DNA of 64,000 bases from Pseudocercospora fijiensis CIRAD86. Lineage: Eukaryota; Ascomycota; Dothideomycetes; Mycosphaerellales; Mycosphaerellaceae. The stretch covers positions 526,599 to 590,598 of the forward strand of contig NW_006921544.1 of assembly GCF_000340215.1 (NCBI RefSeq), in the 5' to 3' direction. A program made the position numbers and the translations under genes. Of the stretch, positions 36,091-46,639 are shown piece by piece. Position 1 is the stretch's first letter. Every line of letters begins with the position of its first letter. Under the pieces are notes generated by a model. That model was given only the letters and a program-made list of their open reading frames with translations, was not told the DNA's origin and did not search any database.

Positions 36091-38250
36091 CTGTTCTATC
36101 CTTCTAGTATTTGTTCGTAAAGAACGTAGTAGCGTTTAGTACGTAGTACCGTATACCCTTATTAAATACGAAATACGGCTACCGCTTATAAGAAGCGAAG
36201 CGCCTATTATAATATCTTATATAGTGCTCGATAGCCTACTACTATATAATAGTACGAGGTCGCGCCTAGTTTAGATCTCCCTTGCCCTAAGGAAGGAGAG
36301 TAGGGAAAGCTATTACTATAAGAGGGTATAATCGATCGAGCTTATTAATAGGAATCTTGTCGTAACTTAGTTACGTAATGTGTAATAGCCGTAGTAGCTA
36401 ACGAGGCTAGTTATTAGACGATATAGCACTCTCTTCGCCCCCTCGACGAAGGCGAAGTCGATTACGCAATTAGTCTAATACTCGGTACTAAGGATGCAAG
36501 TTAGGTACTACTATATACTCGTAGCTAAGATCTTTATCTTTGTCCGGATTACTAGCGCCCTAGGTCGGACCCCGATCTCGGCGTAAAGGACTAGCGAGGA
36601 CTAGATCCGTAGGCGGTTCTACTAATTATAGTACCGGTATAGTAGATAAAGGTAGCGGTAGCGTACAAGGAAGTATAGGCATTTTAATATATACTAAGCA
36701 GTTTGCCTTATTAGATAGATATACGTTATACTAGTTTACTAGTACCTAAACGCCTAATATAGTATATAAGAACTAATTACGAGGAGCCTTATAATTGCTA
36801 GCGATACACTACTTCTTCTTAGCGTAGTAGTTCAAGTCTACAATTCCGTAAGTATACTATACGTATTGTTGCTATAGCCGATTATCGAGTAGTAGGTTAG
36901 CGTTAAAGAAAGAGCGCTACTCTATACTACGCGGAAACCTATATCTAGAGTAGAAAAAGTAAGATAGTAGAGTAGGATCGTTACGAATAACGATCCTATA
37001 TAACTAATACTAGCCCTATCCTACGATCGGCTCTTCTTCCTTAGGAGATAATTCTAGAGGCTACTATTCGTTATACTTAGCTAATACTAGCTAGTTCTCG
37101 ATACTATTATTATCCGGTAGCTATAAAAGAGCCTTATAATCAATAAGGATGTACTAGTAGTACTTGTTATAGCGCTTAAGCTACTCGAGTGCATTAATAA
37201 CTTTTATACGACGGATACGGAATTCTTCGCGAAATTATAGCCGCTTACGCTCTCGATCTTCGATGTTCTCTTAACCGGCACTATCTTGCTCTTTCTAACG
37301 AGGACGTAGAACGACTAGATCTAGTTCTTAGGGAAGGCGTAGCAGCTTAGTATATACAGTAATAACGTCCTTTAAGAAGTTACAGATATAACCGCGATAC
37401 TAATATTGCTGCCTACGAATATAGAAGACCGACATCTATACGTAAATACGAGCAATAAGTAGTTCTTCCGTAGTCGAGAGACTAGATAGTTCGTCTAGGA
37501 TTACTCCGGGATCTATATTGTTCTCGTTAGTATATAGAAAGGGGTCGCCTAGCTCTATTTTGCTCTAACTATTACGATTAACATAGCGGCTATAGATGCC
37601 TTTGTTCTTCTCTACGTTTATAGTAAACTAGGTCTTATAGTAGCGCTCGCAGGTCTTAAGCGTATCGTTGTCTATAGCGCTATAAAACTCGTATAGTAGG
37701 TCCTAGTCGTAAAGATCGAGGGCGGGAGAGTATGTTTACTAATCTAAAGCTATAAAAGGAGGCTCTTTATATACTATAAAGCGTATACGTCGAGCTTCTC
37801 TCTAGCGTAAGTTAGGTACGATAGTGCGTCTAGGTCGAGAGCCCGCTTAACTGTCCTAGACTTAAGAAGAGTTCTATTGCTAGGTCGAAGATAGACCTTA
37901 GGAACTAGGCGACATTATAACGTTACTCTCCTATATACCGGAAGGGACGTAGATAGCGCTAGGCGTAGATACACTTAAGCTGCTACGACTACTAATACGT
38001 AGCGTTTCTAGTCTACCGAAGCTCTATTACTATCTCGGAAAGTGCTAAATATAGGCCTCGCGCAACTTAGGTAATAGGGGTCGCTAGAAACTAAAGCGGT
38101 TACTATTGTACTTTCTATAGATATACTACTTATTCTTATAAATCGGATCTTAACTAACAACACCGTCCTCGTAGTACTAGCAATAGTCCTCTTAAGTACT
38201 ACTCTAATCTTGCTATAGTCGCGGCTCGCTATACTTAATATATATAAACT
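36091..38250 (-). pseudogene. Helitron protein N-terminus, poorly resolved
   Basis: Minus-strand frames with TAG stops continue upstream of the Rep blocks (for example GIVDLNYYAKKK and IASNYKAPR near 36840-36770), so the Helitron protein probably extends to about 38.2 kb. I could not define a start codon or the zinc-finger region usual at this end. Confidence 0.4.
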
Positions 38251-38738
38251 ATATATAATTGCTAGTTAATATACTTAGCGGCTAACCTATAGGAGGTAGC
38301 GAGATCGATTGTTAAACGGTCTAAGAGGATCGCTAAGTACCTTATAGAGTAGACTATAGAGTAGGCAGCTAGGAGCGCTATAGAATAGATTAGTCGGGAG
38401 CGCGATTAGTAGGGGTAGCAAGTAGCGGAAGGTGATTATCTATATCGCCCTAATGTCGCAACTAATACGTATTATACCGAGCCTAACGAGTAGCTCTCGT
38501 ATACTTATACTATTAAGCCGAAGTATTAGGGCTTAGCTAGCTAAGGGGATAATAAGGTCGTATAGGCGGAGGCATTGTACTAAGACCGGCGCTTATAGCA
38601 CTTACGATAGGACGATATCGTAGTGCGATTATAGTAGGTCTAGGAGTAGCTTGTACTAGTCGCTTTAATACTCTACTAATCTCCTAGTTACCGAATGTAT
38701 TCTTCGATACAACTATTCTACGATATAGAGTATATCGT
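38251..38738. other. Helitron internal, no gene seen
   Basis: No frame with recognisable motifs. It ends where the opposite-strand small Helitron begins. Confidence 0.3.
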
Positions 38739-39290
38739 ATTTGCGAGCGAAGCTCGCCTTATACTAACAAGGGTACTATAGTAGCTGATTGCGCCGAGTT
38801 GTTACTACGTAATTCCCCGGATTCTAAAAGCTAAAGCTCTAATTGGCTGAATTCTATAAGAACTGCTAGGACGGCACGGCAGAACTGAGCCTCCGGAAAA
38901 TTACGTGCCTAATGCTAACTATAACAAAACCTGCAACGACTACGACTAGCGACCTACAACGACTACGACTAGCGACCTATAACGACTAGCGACCTGTAAC
39001 GACTAGCGACCTGCAACGACTACGACTAGCGACCTGCAACGACTACGACTAGCGACTTATAACGACTACGACTAGCGACCTGCAACGACTAGCGACCTAT
39101 AACGACTAGCGACCTACAACGACTAGCGACCTACGACCTACAACGACCACGACTAGCGACCTATAACGACTAGCGACCTATAACGACTAGCGACCTGCAA
39201 CGACTAGCGACCTATAAGGGTATATAAGGCGGAAGCTTCGCTCGCACTTTGTAGGCACGCGGAGCCGCCTATAAGCATATATTATAGGAG
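38739..39290 (+). mobile_element. Small non-autonomous Helitron, plus strand, nested in the large one
   Basis: The first 140 bp (starting GCGAGCGAAGCTCGCCTTAT) match, inverted, the 5' end of the large Helitron at 41100-41236. The last 60 bp (AAGGCGGAAGCTTCGCTCG ... GGAGCCGCC) match the large Helitron 3' end at 23690-23750. Both ends therefore come from the same family, while the inside is only a tandem array. It lies in the 5' region of the autonomous element in the opposite orientation. Exact ends are uncertain by a few bases. Confidence 0.65.
38929..39215 (+). repeat. Tandem array of 17 and 23 bp units in the small Helitron
   Basis: About 15 units of CTGCAACGACTAGCGAC, or the longer form with an extra CTACGA, run in an irregular order. 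C/T and G/A differences between units fit RIP. Confidence 0.9.
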
Positions 39291-41099
39291 GGCTACCCTT
39301 GTTTCTTATATTTAAGAATTAGTGAATGTCTTTAATCTCGCTATAATTGTCGCATTGCTAAGTAGGTAGCTATTTACGGTCGGTTAGAAATAGTAGCCGA
39401 ACCTAAGTTAGTACTATCGGCGGCTAGTGCGAAGTAGGCGTGTCGCCGTTATTCTTAGGCGCTATTGCGTAAAGCGGATAAGATAGGAGGCTCTAGGCGA
39501 GTAGGAGTCGCGGCGGTAGTAGGAAGGCGTAAGAAGGGCGGAAGTAGGATAAAGGATATCGTAGAGGTAGAGCTAGAAGTCGCGGAAGTAGAGGTCGCGA
39601 ATATAGAAGTCGTAGGCTATTAGTCGGACGGTCGGGCAGGATCTTAGCCGTATAGGAAGGCGGAGTTACGAAAGGCAAGGAAGGCGGAGTGCCGAAAGTA
39701 AAGAAAGAGTTATCCGTTTGCTTCTAGAAGCTATAGCTATATAAGTCGCGGCTTCTTATATATAAATATACGGACTCTAGTAAACTACTATACGTATCCG
39801 CTTACTATATACCTAATCGTATCTTTGTAAGCGCCTTAGTATCCGTATCCCTTTGCTAGCGTTACCGTTCCGGATAAGTTAAATACTCGCTAAGGCTCGG
39901 TATTAACTTGCCCTCTACTTTAGTATTCGCATCCTTTTACTAACGTTACCGTTCCGGACAAGTTAAACACTCGCTAAGGCTCGGTATTAACTTGCCCTCT
40001 ACTTTAGTATCCGCATCCTTTTACTAGCGTTAGCGTTCCGGATAGGTTAAGCACTCGCTAAGGCTCGACTAAACCGCCCTCTACTATAATACCCTCCTTT
40101 TGCTAGGCGAGTTTACGTGCTAGTTTAGGGCGAGTTTGGGTGCTAGTTTGGTATACACTGTCGAAACTGTCTTAATATTAATATAGCTTCTAGATAGGGG
40201 ATTAAACACTTAGCTAGTATGCTATTCAAACCTTACCTCTCTGCCTTCCACTTCTAACTAAGCTATTAGTGTCTAGGCTATGCTAGGCAGTAGCAATAAG
40301 GGTATACAATAGCACTGCAACTTACGACCTTTAACTAATAACAATCGACTAAAACGAAGCGTACACCTAGCTATAACCGGGTATTAGAGTTGTAGTAATC
40401 CTTTGCGCCTAGTTATTAAGTTACGTAGGGAACCCGAGGGATTTAGGCTATTTAATAGTCTTTTCTAAGGCAGCTAGCAGCCTAATAAACTAGCGGCGGG
40501 TCCTGCCTTGTACTACCCTAAAGAAATTAGTCCGCCTAGTTTTCTATAGCGGCGTTTCTTTTATAAGATTCGTATAAGGTCGAAGTCTAGTAGGCATGTT
40601 TACTTAGTTAATTCGTAACTTATCTTAAAGGGTTAAATGCTCGAGGGCTATATCGTGTCCGTAAGAGTAACTCCGGGTATTGCCCGTCTACAGTTTTTTA
40701 CTCTCGGTCTATCTTTTTTTTAGCCTTAGGTGCGGTATCTGTTAACCTTGTTCCTTCTATCTTTTTTACTAGTGCAATACTAGTTTCTTTACTAGTTTCT
40801 TTAAGACGGGGTTTAGATTATCTATCTATCTATCTATCTATAGCTCTTTATACTCGGCTATGCTTCTATTCGATAATAGCTACCGAAGGTCGGTATAGGA
40901 TAGCGTTTGTTTTGCTACCGACAGTCGCTAAAGATGTGTTTTGCGGAGGTGCGGTTTACGGAGGTTACGGTACGCGTTTTGCTGTTAGCGCATTATAGCA
41001 TTGTCGCATTATAGAGAGGGTAGTGTAGTATTAGCGCATTGTTATTATTGCGCTTTAAAGGAAGTGACGTAAAAGGAACGTACGTAAAAGCTTCGGAGG
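39291..41099. other. Helitron 5' internal region, no gene seen
   Basis: It contains three 84 bp tandem units (39838-40083), a CTAT microsatellite (about 40816-40843) and repeated 'gcattatagcattgtcgcattata' fragments near 40990. There are G/A-rich stretches at 39480-39710, but no recognisable protein on either strand. Confidence 0.4.
39838..40083 (+). repeat. Three 84 bp tandem repeats
   Basis: Units begin AGTATCCG or AGTATTCG at 39838, 39922 and 40006. Each contains CGTTCCGGAYARGTTAA and CTCGCTAAGGCTCG. Confidence 0.9.
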
Positions 41100-41236
41100 C
41101 CGAGTTTGTCCGTCCTACTAGTTCGTATAGAATGTAGCTAATTAGAGCTCTAGCTTTCTAAAATCCGGGGAATCACGTAGTAACAACTTAGCACAATTAG
41201 CTACCTTAGTACCCTTGTTATTGTAAGGCGAGCTTC
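41100..41236 (-). other. Helitron 5' terminal region
   Basis: On the minus strand it begins with the perfect hairpin GCGAGC-GAA-GCTCGC and TTACAATAACAAGGGTACTA. It is inverted relative to 38739-38880, giving roughly 140 bp arms around 2.2 kb. The base next to the end belongs to the hAT copy 1 target. Confidence 0.65.
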
Positions 41237-41846
41237 GCTCGCAATAATATAGGATAAGGTAGAGAGTCTCGCTCTCGTTTTATATAAGGTATAACTTTAA
41301 TTAGTAGCCGGTACCTATAGCCGGCAACCTACTATAGTTCTAAATCTTTTTCTCTAGCTTCGTTATCTCGTAATATATACGAACTCGAGCTTATAGAGAT
41401 ATAACTAATTCGAGGCTATTTAAAAGAACCTAATCGAGCGCCCTAAAACCGATACCTAGAATATCGTATAGAATAAGCGATAATAAAAGCGGCCTCCCTA
41501 GCGCCTACTCTGTTTTACCTAAGACGTAAAGACCTAGTTCGATACGACTTTCTATATAGTTACGAGGGGATATACTTTATATACCGCTCTCGAGATCTAT
41601 TAGAATTCCGAGGATATTAAGTAGCTCGGGCTTACCGCCGCCGAATAGCGCTAAGTAGAGTATCTCTTAGATATTAGTAAGTATTACGCGAAGGTTACTA
41701 CTACGATTAGAAGAACCCGAGGACCGACGATCTACCTTATCTCTATATACTATAACTAGCTCTCTAACGAGCTCGACGAAACTATAGCTAAGCTAGCTAG
41801 GAAGAGCGTTCCCTAGAAAGTAGCTATAACGAAAGCTATAGACACT
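41237..41846 (+). pseudogene. hAT transposase fragment (copy 1, right piece)
   Basis: It matches 48325-48925 of the large hAT. It includes the GCCGGC pair at 41321-41342 (same place as 48380), a D-x-K/TRxDS-like block and PTIYLISIYYN-like sequence. It ends at the LTR of gypsy B. Together with 23202-23685 it is about 1.1 kb of a third hAT copy whose ends are lost. Confidence 0.85.
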
Positions 41847-42042
41847 TTTAATAAGGGTATATTAGTAGGTAGAAAGGGTAGTAGTAGGTATAAGTAGTAT
41901 TCGATAAGGATCTAGAAGGAGAGGGAGGAAGGTAGGCAAGTTAGCCTAAGGCTAAGCGCTAAGCCCTACCTAAGGTATTAAGACCCTAGCTTTACTCGGT
42001 CTAATTATATGCTAATTACGTATAGCCTCTTTAGCTATAATA
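41847..42042 (-). repeat. 3' LTR of gypsy B
   Basis: 196 bp, the reverse complement of the gypsy A LTR with more differences than between the two A LTRs. It is followed at 42043 by the inverted polypurine tract TACGCTTCCCCTTT. Confidence 0.88.
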
Positions 42043-44424
42043 TACGCTTCCCCTTTAAAGGCCGCGCTCTCGTAGCCTATCTATATTCTAATCTTAACCT
42101 CCGTTAGTACTAACTTAGTAGGTCTAATAAGCTGCTTAGCGTACGCTAAATTAAATACTTAATTACCTAATTATATAACCGTATTAAACCTTACCTTCTA
42201 ATACAATATCTAACTCTAACTACGCTATTGTTATATATAATAAAGTAATATATAGCTATAAGAACTAAGGGCTATTAACTAATTATAATACGAGCGCGTC
42301 TTCCCTACTATAATAGGTAGGCGTACGAGGTATTATAGCACTACCTCCGTTCTAAGTAATGTTTCCCGAGTTCTTTGCGTCTACTCTAAAAGACCTAGTA
42401 ACGTTCGTTCATAGGGCTTATTCTTATTGTTTCCGAGGGCTATTTACTATTCGTAGTTTCGCTAGCCCTAATTAGCTAGGTTTAGTAGCCTTTACTTGTC
42501 TAAAACATAGTTCGTCTAGTTTCTATAGGTAACGGCTATTATAAGTATAGTAGTTAAGGTTCGCCTCGCTTAAAGGGTCGGAAAGATTAAGGAGTAACTT
42601 ATTATCTATAAGATCGACCCCGGCTAGCTTAGCTCTATATTTTTGCCCTAGGTTAGTTTATTAATTACTTAATCTTTCGGGCTTTAAGCCTTTCGAACGG
42701 CTTAATCTTTTAGTCTAGCTAGCGTAGTATACTCTAGTGTTAGGCCGTAGTATAGGTAAGGTTATTCCTATAGGTATAGTAATAATAGTAAGTAATATTA
42801 ACGTAGGCGGCGCTAGCCGTCTTAGCTCTAACTTTACCTTACTTCTAATTTCCTTCTTTAACTAATAATAATATTATTAATACGACCGCGTCGACTTCTA
42901 GCATATCGCTAGCTCGTAGCGGGACGCTATCGTTACTATTATTATTCGCGCGCGCGCGTCGTCCTTACCGATTGCCTAGGCCTCGAGGCCTCGATAGAAT
43001 AAAGGAACGAGAGAGGGACCTAGATACTAAGAGGAGGGCCTTATAGGGTACGGTAGTAACGAGGTAGAGTTATTAGAAGAGTAGGTAGTTAATTACTTAA
43101 TTAGTTCGTAGCGCGCTTATTAATACTCGGTATGCGTTTACTATTATAGTATAGTTTCTTTATCCTAGTATACCGGCCTCTAATTAGTTAGCTAATAGTA
43201 CCCCCGGGATGCTATTAATCCTAGGTCTCTTTAGCGATATTAGCGATATTATAAGCTCTTAGCCTTCTTCTTATTCTTTATATTAGTCTAATACTTATCT
43301 AATAACTTAGTTATATCCTTAAAGGAGCCCGTAGCTTCCTACAAGTCCTATTTAGGTAAGTAGCCCTACTATCTTAGTAGGTACTCCTTCTTGCCTTGTC
43401 TAGTCTAATACTTTAGTATACGTTTAACCGACTATAGCTCTTTACTATTAGCTAAGACTTCTTCTAACTTAGTAGGCGCTTTATCGTCTTCGCGCTAGTA
43501 GTATAGTTTAAGGAGGTATATATAAAAGGTATTATAGATAGTATAACAAGGAGGAAGCTATAGCTAGTAAGCCTATATACCCCTAGCCTTTCGGATACGG
43601 AATAGGCTAATGTATCTTAGCGCGAGTTTAGGCCTTGTTTTACTAGTAGGCGTTAGGTGTTTACGGATACGGAGGTTCTTCGTACTAAGTATAACTATAT
43701 CGCTATACCTAAGGGTTATTAGTATATAGCGCTTATTATAGTAGGTCTTTTAGTATTCTTAAGCCTTTGTTAGCTTCTCGGCTATCTTAGCGTAGATTTC
43801 TCGTATCTTTTAAATACGTTCTATTGCCGCTAGTATCTCTAGTACTTAACGCGCTTCCCTTTCCTTACGCTCGGCCTCGAGCGTTAGTAGGTCTTACGGT
43901 AAGGCGGCGTTTTAGCCTATTATAGCTATTGTATACGAATTCGGCTAGTTAAAGGAGATTAACCTAATCCTCGGGGCTCTCGGTAATATAACTATATAGG
44001 TACTGCTATAGGGTAGCATTCTACCTCTCTATTTAACCGTTAGTCTATAGATAGAAGGCTATTAATAGCCGGTGCTTTAGTCTTAGCTATAAGCAAATCT
44101 CGCTCTAATAGTAAGATATTAGTATTAATCTACGATCGGATACAATCTCCTTAGGGGTTCCCTAATAGGTATAGAAGATATTATTCTATAGCGCCTCTGC
44201 TATATTAATAGTAGTCTAGTCTTTCTACGCCGGGATATATCGAGCGCCTTTAGTAAATCGATCTACTATAATAAGGATAGTATCGAAGATATCCTTGCTA
44301 CCCTTACGCTTAGTAGGCGGAAGGCCTATAATAAAGTCTATTATAAGCTCTGCAAATAGCTTCTTTAGAATAGGAAGTAAAGACAACTCGCTAAATAGTA
44401 AGTGTTTTAGTGCTTTAATACGCT
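42043..44424 (-). pseudogene. Gypsy B integrase, chromodomain and 3' spacer
   Basis: Reverse complement of gypsy A 13400-15874. The chromodomain region is at about 43450-43290 and the integrase core at about 44390-43900, with the 61-residue DFIIGLPPTKRRGSKD region near 44350-44290. Coding frames carry TAG stops. It is cut by the hAT at 44425-44432 and continues at 54006. Confidence 0.82.
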
Positions 44425-44432
44425 AGTATACT
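44425..44432. repeat. 8 bp target-site duplication (left) of hAT copy 2
   Basis: AGTATACT, repeated exactly at 53998-54005. The sequence is itself palindromic. Confidence 0.93.
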
Positions 44433-44464
44433 TAGACCCCGTAGTGGTTCGGTTTCCGAACCAC
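44433..44464 (+). repeat. Left TIR of hAT copy 2 with internal hairpin
   Basis: The 20 bp TIR is followed by and overlaps a perfect hairpin GTGGTTCGG-TTT-CCGAACCAC (44444-44464). It is conserved in copy 3 at 61525-61545. Confidence 0.85.
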
Positions 44465-44576
44465 TAAACGTATATAGTTTGGTTTCTTAGCGGCGAACTA
44501 GCTCCCTAGTTCCGGTTTGGTTTTTTCGAACTATATAGATTCCTAGTTTGAACTAGAGACTGTATTGGTTTTACTA

Positions 44577-44885
44577 CAAGGACACTCTTATTCGACTGCC
44601 GGCCACGATTGCCGGCTATAATAGTAACTCTGTTATATTTACTACGCTCTTTTGCCGTTGCTAGGGCGTAGTTGCCGTTGCTAGGGCGTAGTTGCCGTTA
44701 CTAGGGCGTAGTTTTGCTATAAGGACACTCTTATTCGACTGCCGGCTACGATTGCCGGCTATAATAGTTACTAGGTTGTATTTACTACGCTTTATTACCG
44801 TTGCTAGGGCGTAGTTGCCGTTGCTAGGGCGTAGTTACCGTTGCTAGGGCGTAGTTGCTATTACCGGGGCGTAGTTACCGTAGTT
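44577..44885 (+). repeat. Subterminal duplicated block with 20 bp tandem units
   Basis: The unit GCCGTTGCTAGGGCGTAGTT occurs three times (44654-44713) and four times (44797-44876). Each run is preceded by a block containing ACACTCTTATTCGACTGCCG and a GCCGGC pair, so about 140 bp is duplicated in tandem. Such subterminal repeats are where hAT transposases usually bind. Copy 3 has the same arrangement (61660-61968). Confidence 0.9.
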
Positions 44886-45019
44886 GCGAAAGCTTACCTA
44901 TATAACGTTACATAGGCGGCAACAATTAGGGCTTCGCGATATTCTTATACTTTCAACTTCTTCCTCTATACCTATACCGACAACAACTACTATACGCTGC
45001 GCCCCCGCCCCTTTCCCTT

Positions 45020-46430
45020 ATAATAGTAAGAGAGAAGCGCGCCGCGCGCTAAACAGAAGATAGAACTAAAGACCGCGAGTTTGTTTTGCCTAAGCGTCTA
45101 ACTAAAAAGCGTAAGACTAAAAAGGAGTACTCTACGAAGAAGAATTCCGTACGAGACCGCGAGAGAAAGGACAAGATAGATAAGGATAAAAGAGCTAAGG
45201 ATAAGAGAAGAAAGGCGCGGAATAAGGCATTCTATCGATAGCTAGCGCCTATAGAAAAAAGTAAAGGTTGGAATAAGAAGACAACCTAAGAGAAGGCTAA
45301 GAGGAGGAAAGAATTGCGGCTAGTTTTCGAGCGTAAAGTTCTAGTAGCGTAAGTCAATCTAGCTAGCGGCCGTAGCTAGCAGCTATAGCCGGCAGCCGTA
45401 GCCGGTAGCTATAGCCGGTATATTTTTCTTTAATACGTTAACTAATAGCATTTAGACCTATAGCCGCTACCTCTATCGATACGACCGATAGTAACGGAGA
45501 TATTTAGATAGCCGAGAACAACAATGCTAGAGTTTAGGATGCCGCGATAGAGCTTGATACTACGAATAAAAGAACTAAAAAAAGCGAGGAGATACTATAC
45601 GTCGATCTAGTAACAGGTATAGTCTTAGGGCCTAACGCTATAGACGATAAGCGCTAGGAGTAGATCGAGTATAGTTAAAGAGACGAGATACTAGTAAAGG
45701 GCTAAGGCATAAGTCCTATTAATCTAGAAAATTATAGTTAAAGCTACTACGAAAAGCTAGCAAGGATTGGAATCGAGACTAGTCGTCTTTATATCCTCGA
45801 TATAGAGTAGAAGTTTCTTTATTAGTATTAGAGCGAAGCCTTTACGTCTATAAAGGCAAAGTAGCTTACGATTAATACGATCGGGGCTAGGTATCTAGGG
45901 ACGGCAGAAGTATTACTATAGGAGGAAGGGATACAGGTAATTATTCTATACTCGGTATATATAGCCGGCGTTCGTAGCCGGCAGATACTAATATTTAAAT
46001 AGAAAGCGTTTCTCGAAGGCAGAGTGCTACTGCTATATAAAATCTTTACTAAGGCAGAGAGGGCTTATATCCGGAATCTAAGCTACTAGTAGGATAGGTT
46101 AGCGTTAGAATTCTCTAAATCTCTATATAAGCCTCCGAAGGATTACCTATTTTAGCGATACGGCTTTATCTCAACTACTCCGTAGGTACCCGAAGAAGCT
46201 CGAGCGCTCTTTAAGGTCTTTACTAAGAAGCGGAAGGAGTTCGAGGATTAGGATTAGTTAATAGAGCTGTTAGTTAGTCTTAGGTTTCGTAGTTAGACTC
46301 GGCCTAAGCATTTGCTTATCGAGTATCTTATACCGAAAGAGGATAGATTAAGACTAAAAACGAGCTTAGATTCGTTAGGTATAGTAGCTCGGTTCTATTA
46401 GTAGGAGAGAGCCGCTATATAGAAGGCAAA
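45020..46430 (+). pseudogene. hAT-internal basic ORF, unknown function
   Basis: Exon-like part 1 (about 45040-45355) is a very Lys/Arg-rich charged segment (KKRKTKKEYSTKKNS, DKIDKDKRAKDKRRKARNK). It is followed by a GCCGGC-repeat stretch ending in GTTAACTAAT ... TTTAG (45433-45454), which looks like an intron 3' end with a branch site. Part 2 (45455 to about 46430) reads as one frame with TAG stops (ILYVDLVTGIVLGPNAIDD, FTKKRKEFED, RPKHLLIEYLIPKEDRLRLK). In copy 3 the same ORF differs mainly by C/T and G/A changes and one 3 bp length difference, consistent with coding constraint. No known domain is recognised. Confidence 0.55.
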
Positions 46431-46639
46431 ATTTAGGTAGTTAGGGTAGCTAGGAAAGAAATTCTAGTAGTTAGGCTAGCTAGGGTAGCTAGGAAAAAAA
46501 ATCTAGTAGTTAGGTAGCTAGGAAACAAAAAAAAAAGGTAGCTAGCTATTTACTACCTAGCTGTTCCTAACGATACGATGCTATAAAAGAAAGGGTGTTT
46601 CTCTATAGCTACTAGTATACATCTACTACTCCTAAGTCC
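46431..46639 (+). other. Spacer with GTAGCTAGG repeats
   Basis: TTAGGGTAGCTAGGAAAGAA-like units occur about four times (46435-46555), followed by AT-rich sequence without a gene. The same run is present in copy 3 at 63515-63625. Confidence 0.6.

Larger units (their letters stand above)
23686..41236 (-). mobile_element. Autonomous Helitron, minus strand, split by an LTR element
   Basis: A 17.55 kb insertion interrupts hAT copy 1; removing it restores continuity with the uninterrupted sequence at 48310-48335. On the minus strand it encodes Rep (HUH) and a Pif1-type helicase. The 5' end (right) carries the hairpin GCGAGCGAAGCTCGC; the 3' end (left) carries a GGCGGAAGCTTCGCTC ... GCCGCC palindromic region. 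The target reads TATT|AC-like with T on both sides, which fits insertion between two T residues as in Helentron/Helitron2-type elements rather than A|T. Without the nested 6.75 kb LTR element it is about 10.8 kb. Confidence 0.85.

Noticed and set aside
38929..39215. CRISPR-like array of regularly spaced repeats
   Set aside because: Units are contiguous 17/23 bp tandem repeats without unique spacers, in a fungal transposon.
39493..39678. Minus-strand Pro/Leu/Arg-rich open frame
   Set aside because: Low-complexity complement of a G/A-rich stretch in the Helitron 5' region; no supporting homology.
38739..41236. A single DNA transposon with 140 bp terminal inverted repeats
   Set aside because: The left arm pairs with a separate 3' end at 39225-39290 and the right arm with the large Helitron 3' end at 23.69 kb; no target duplication flanks the pair.
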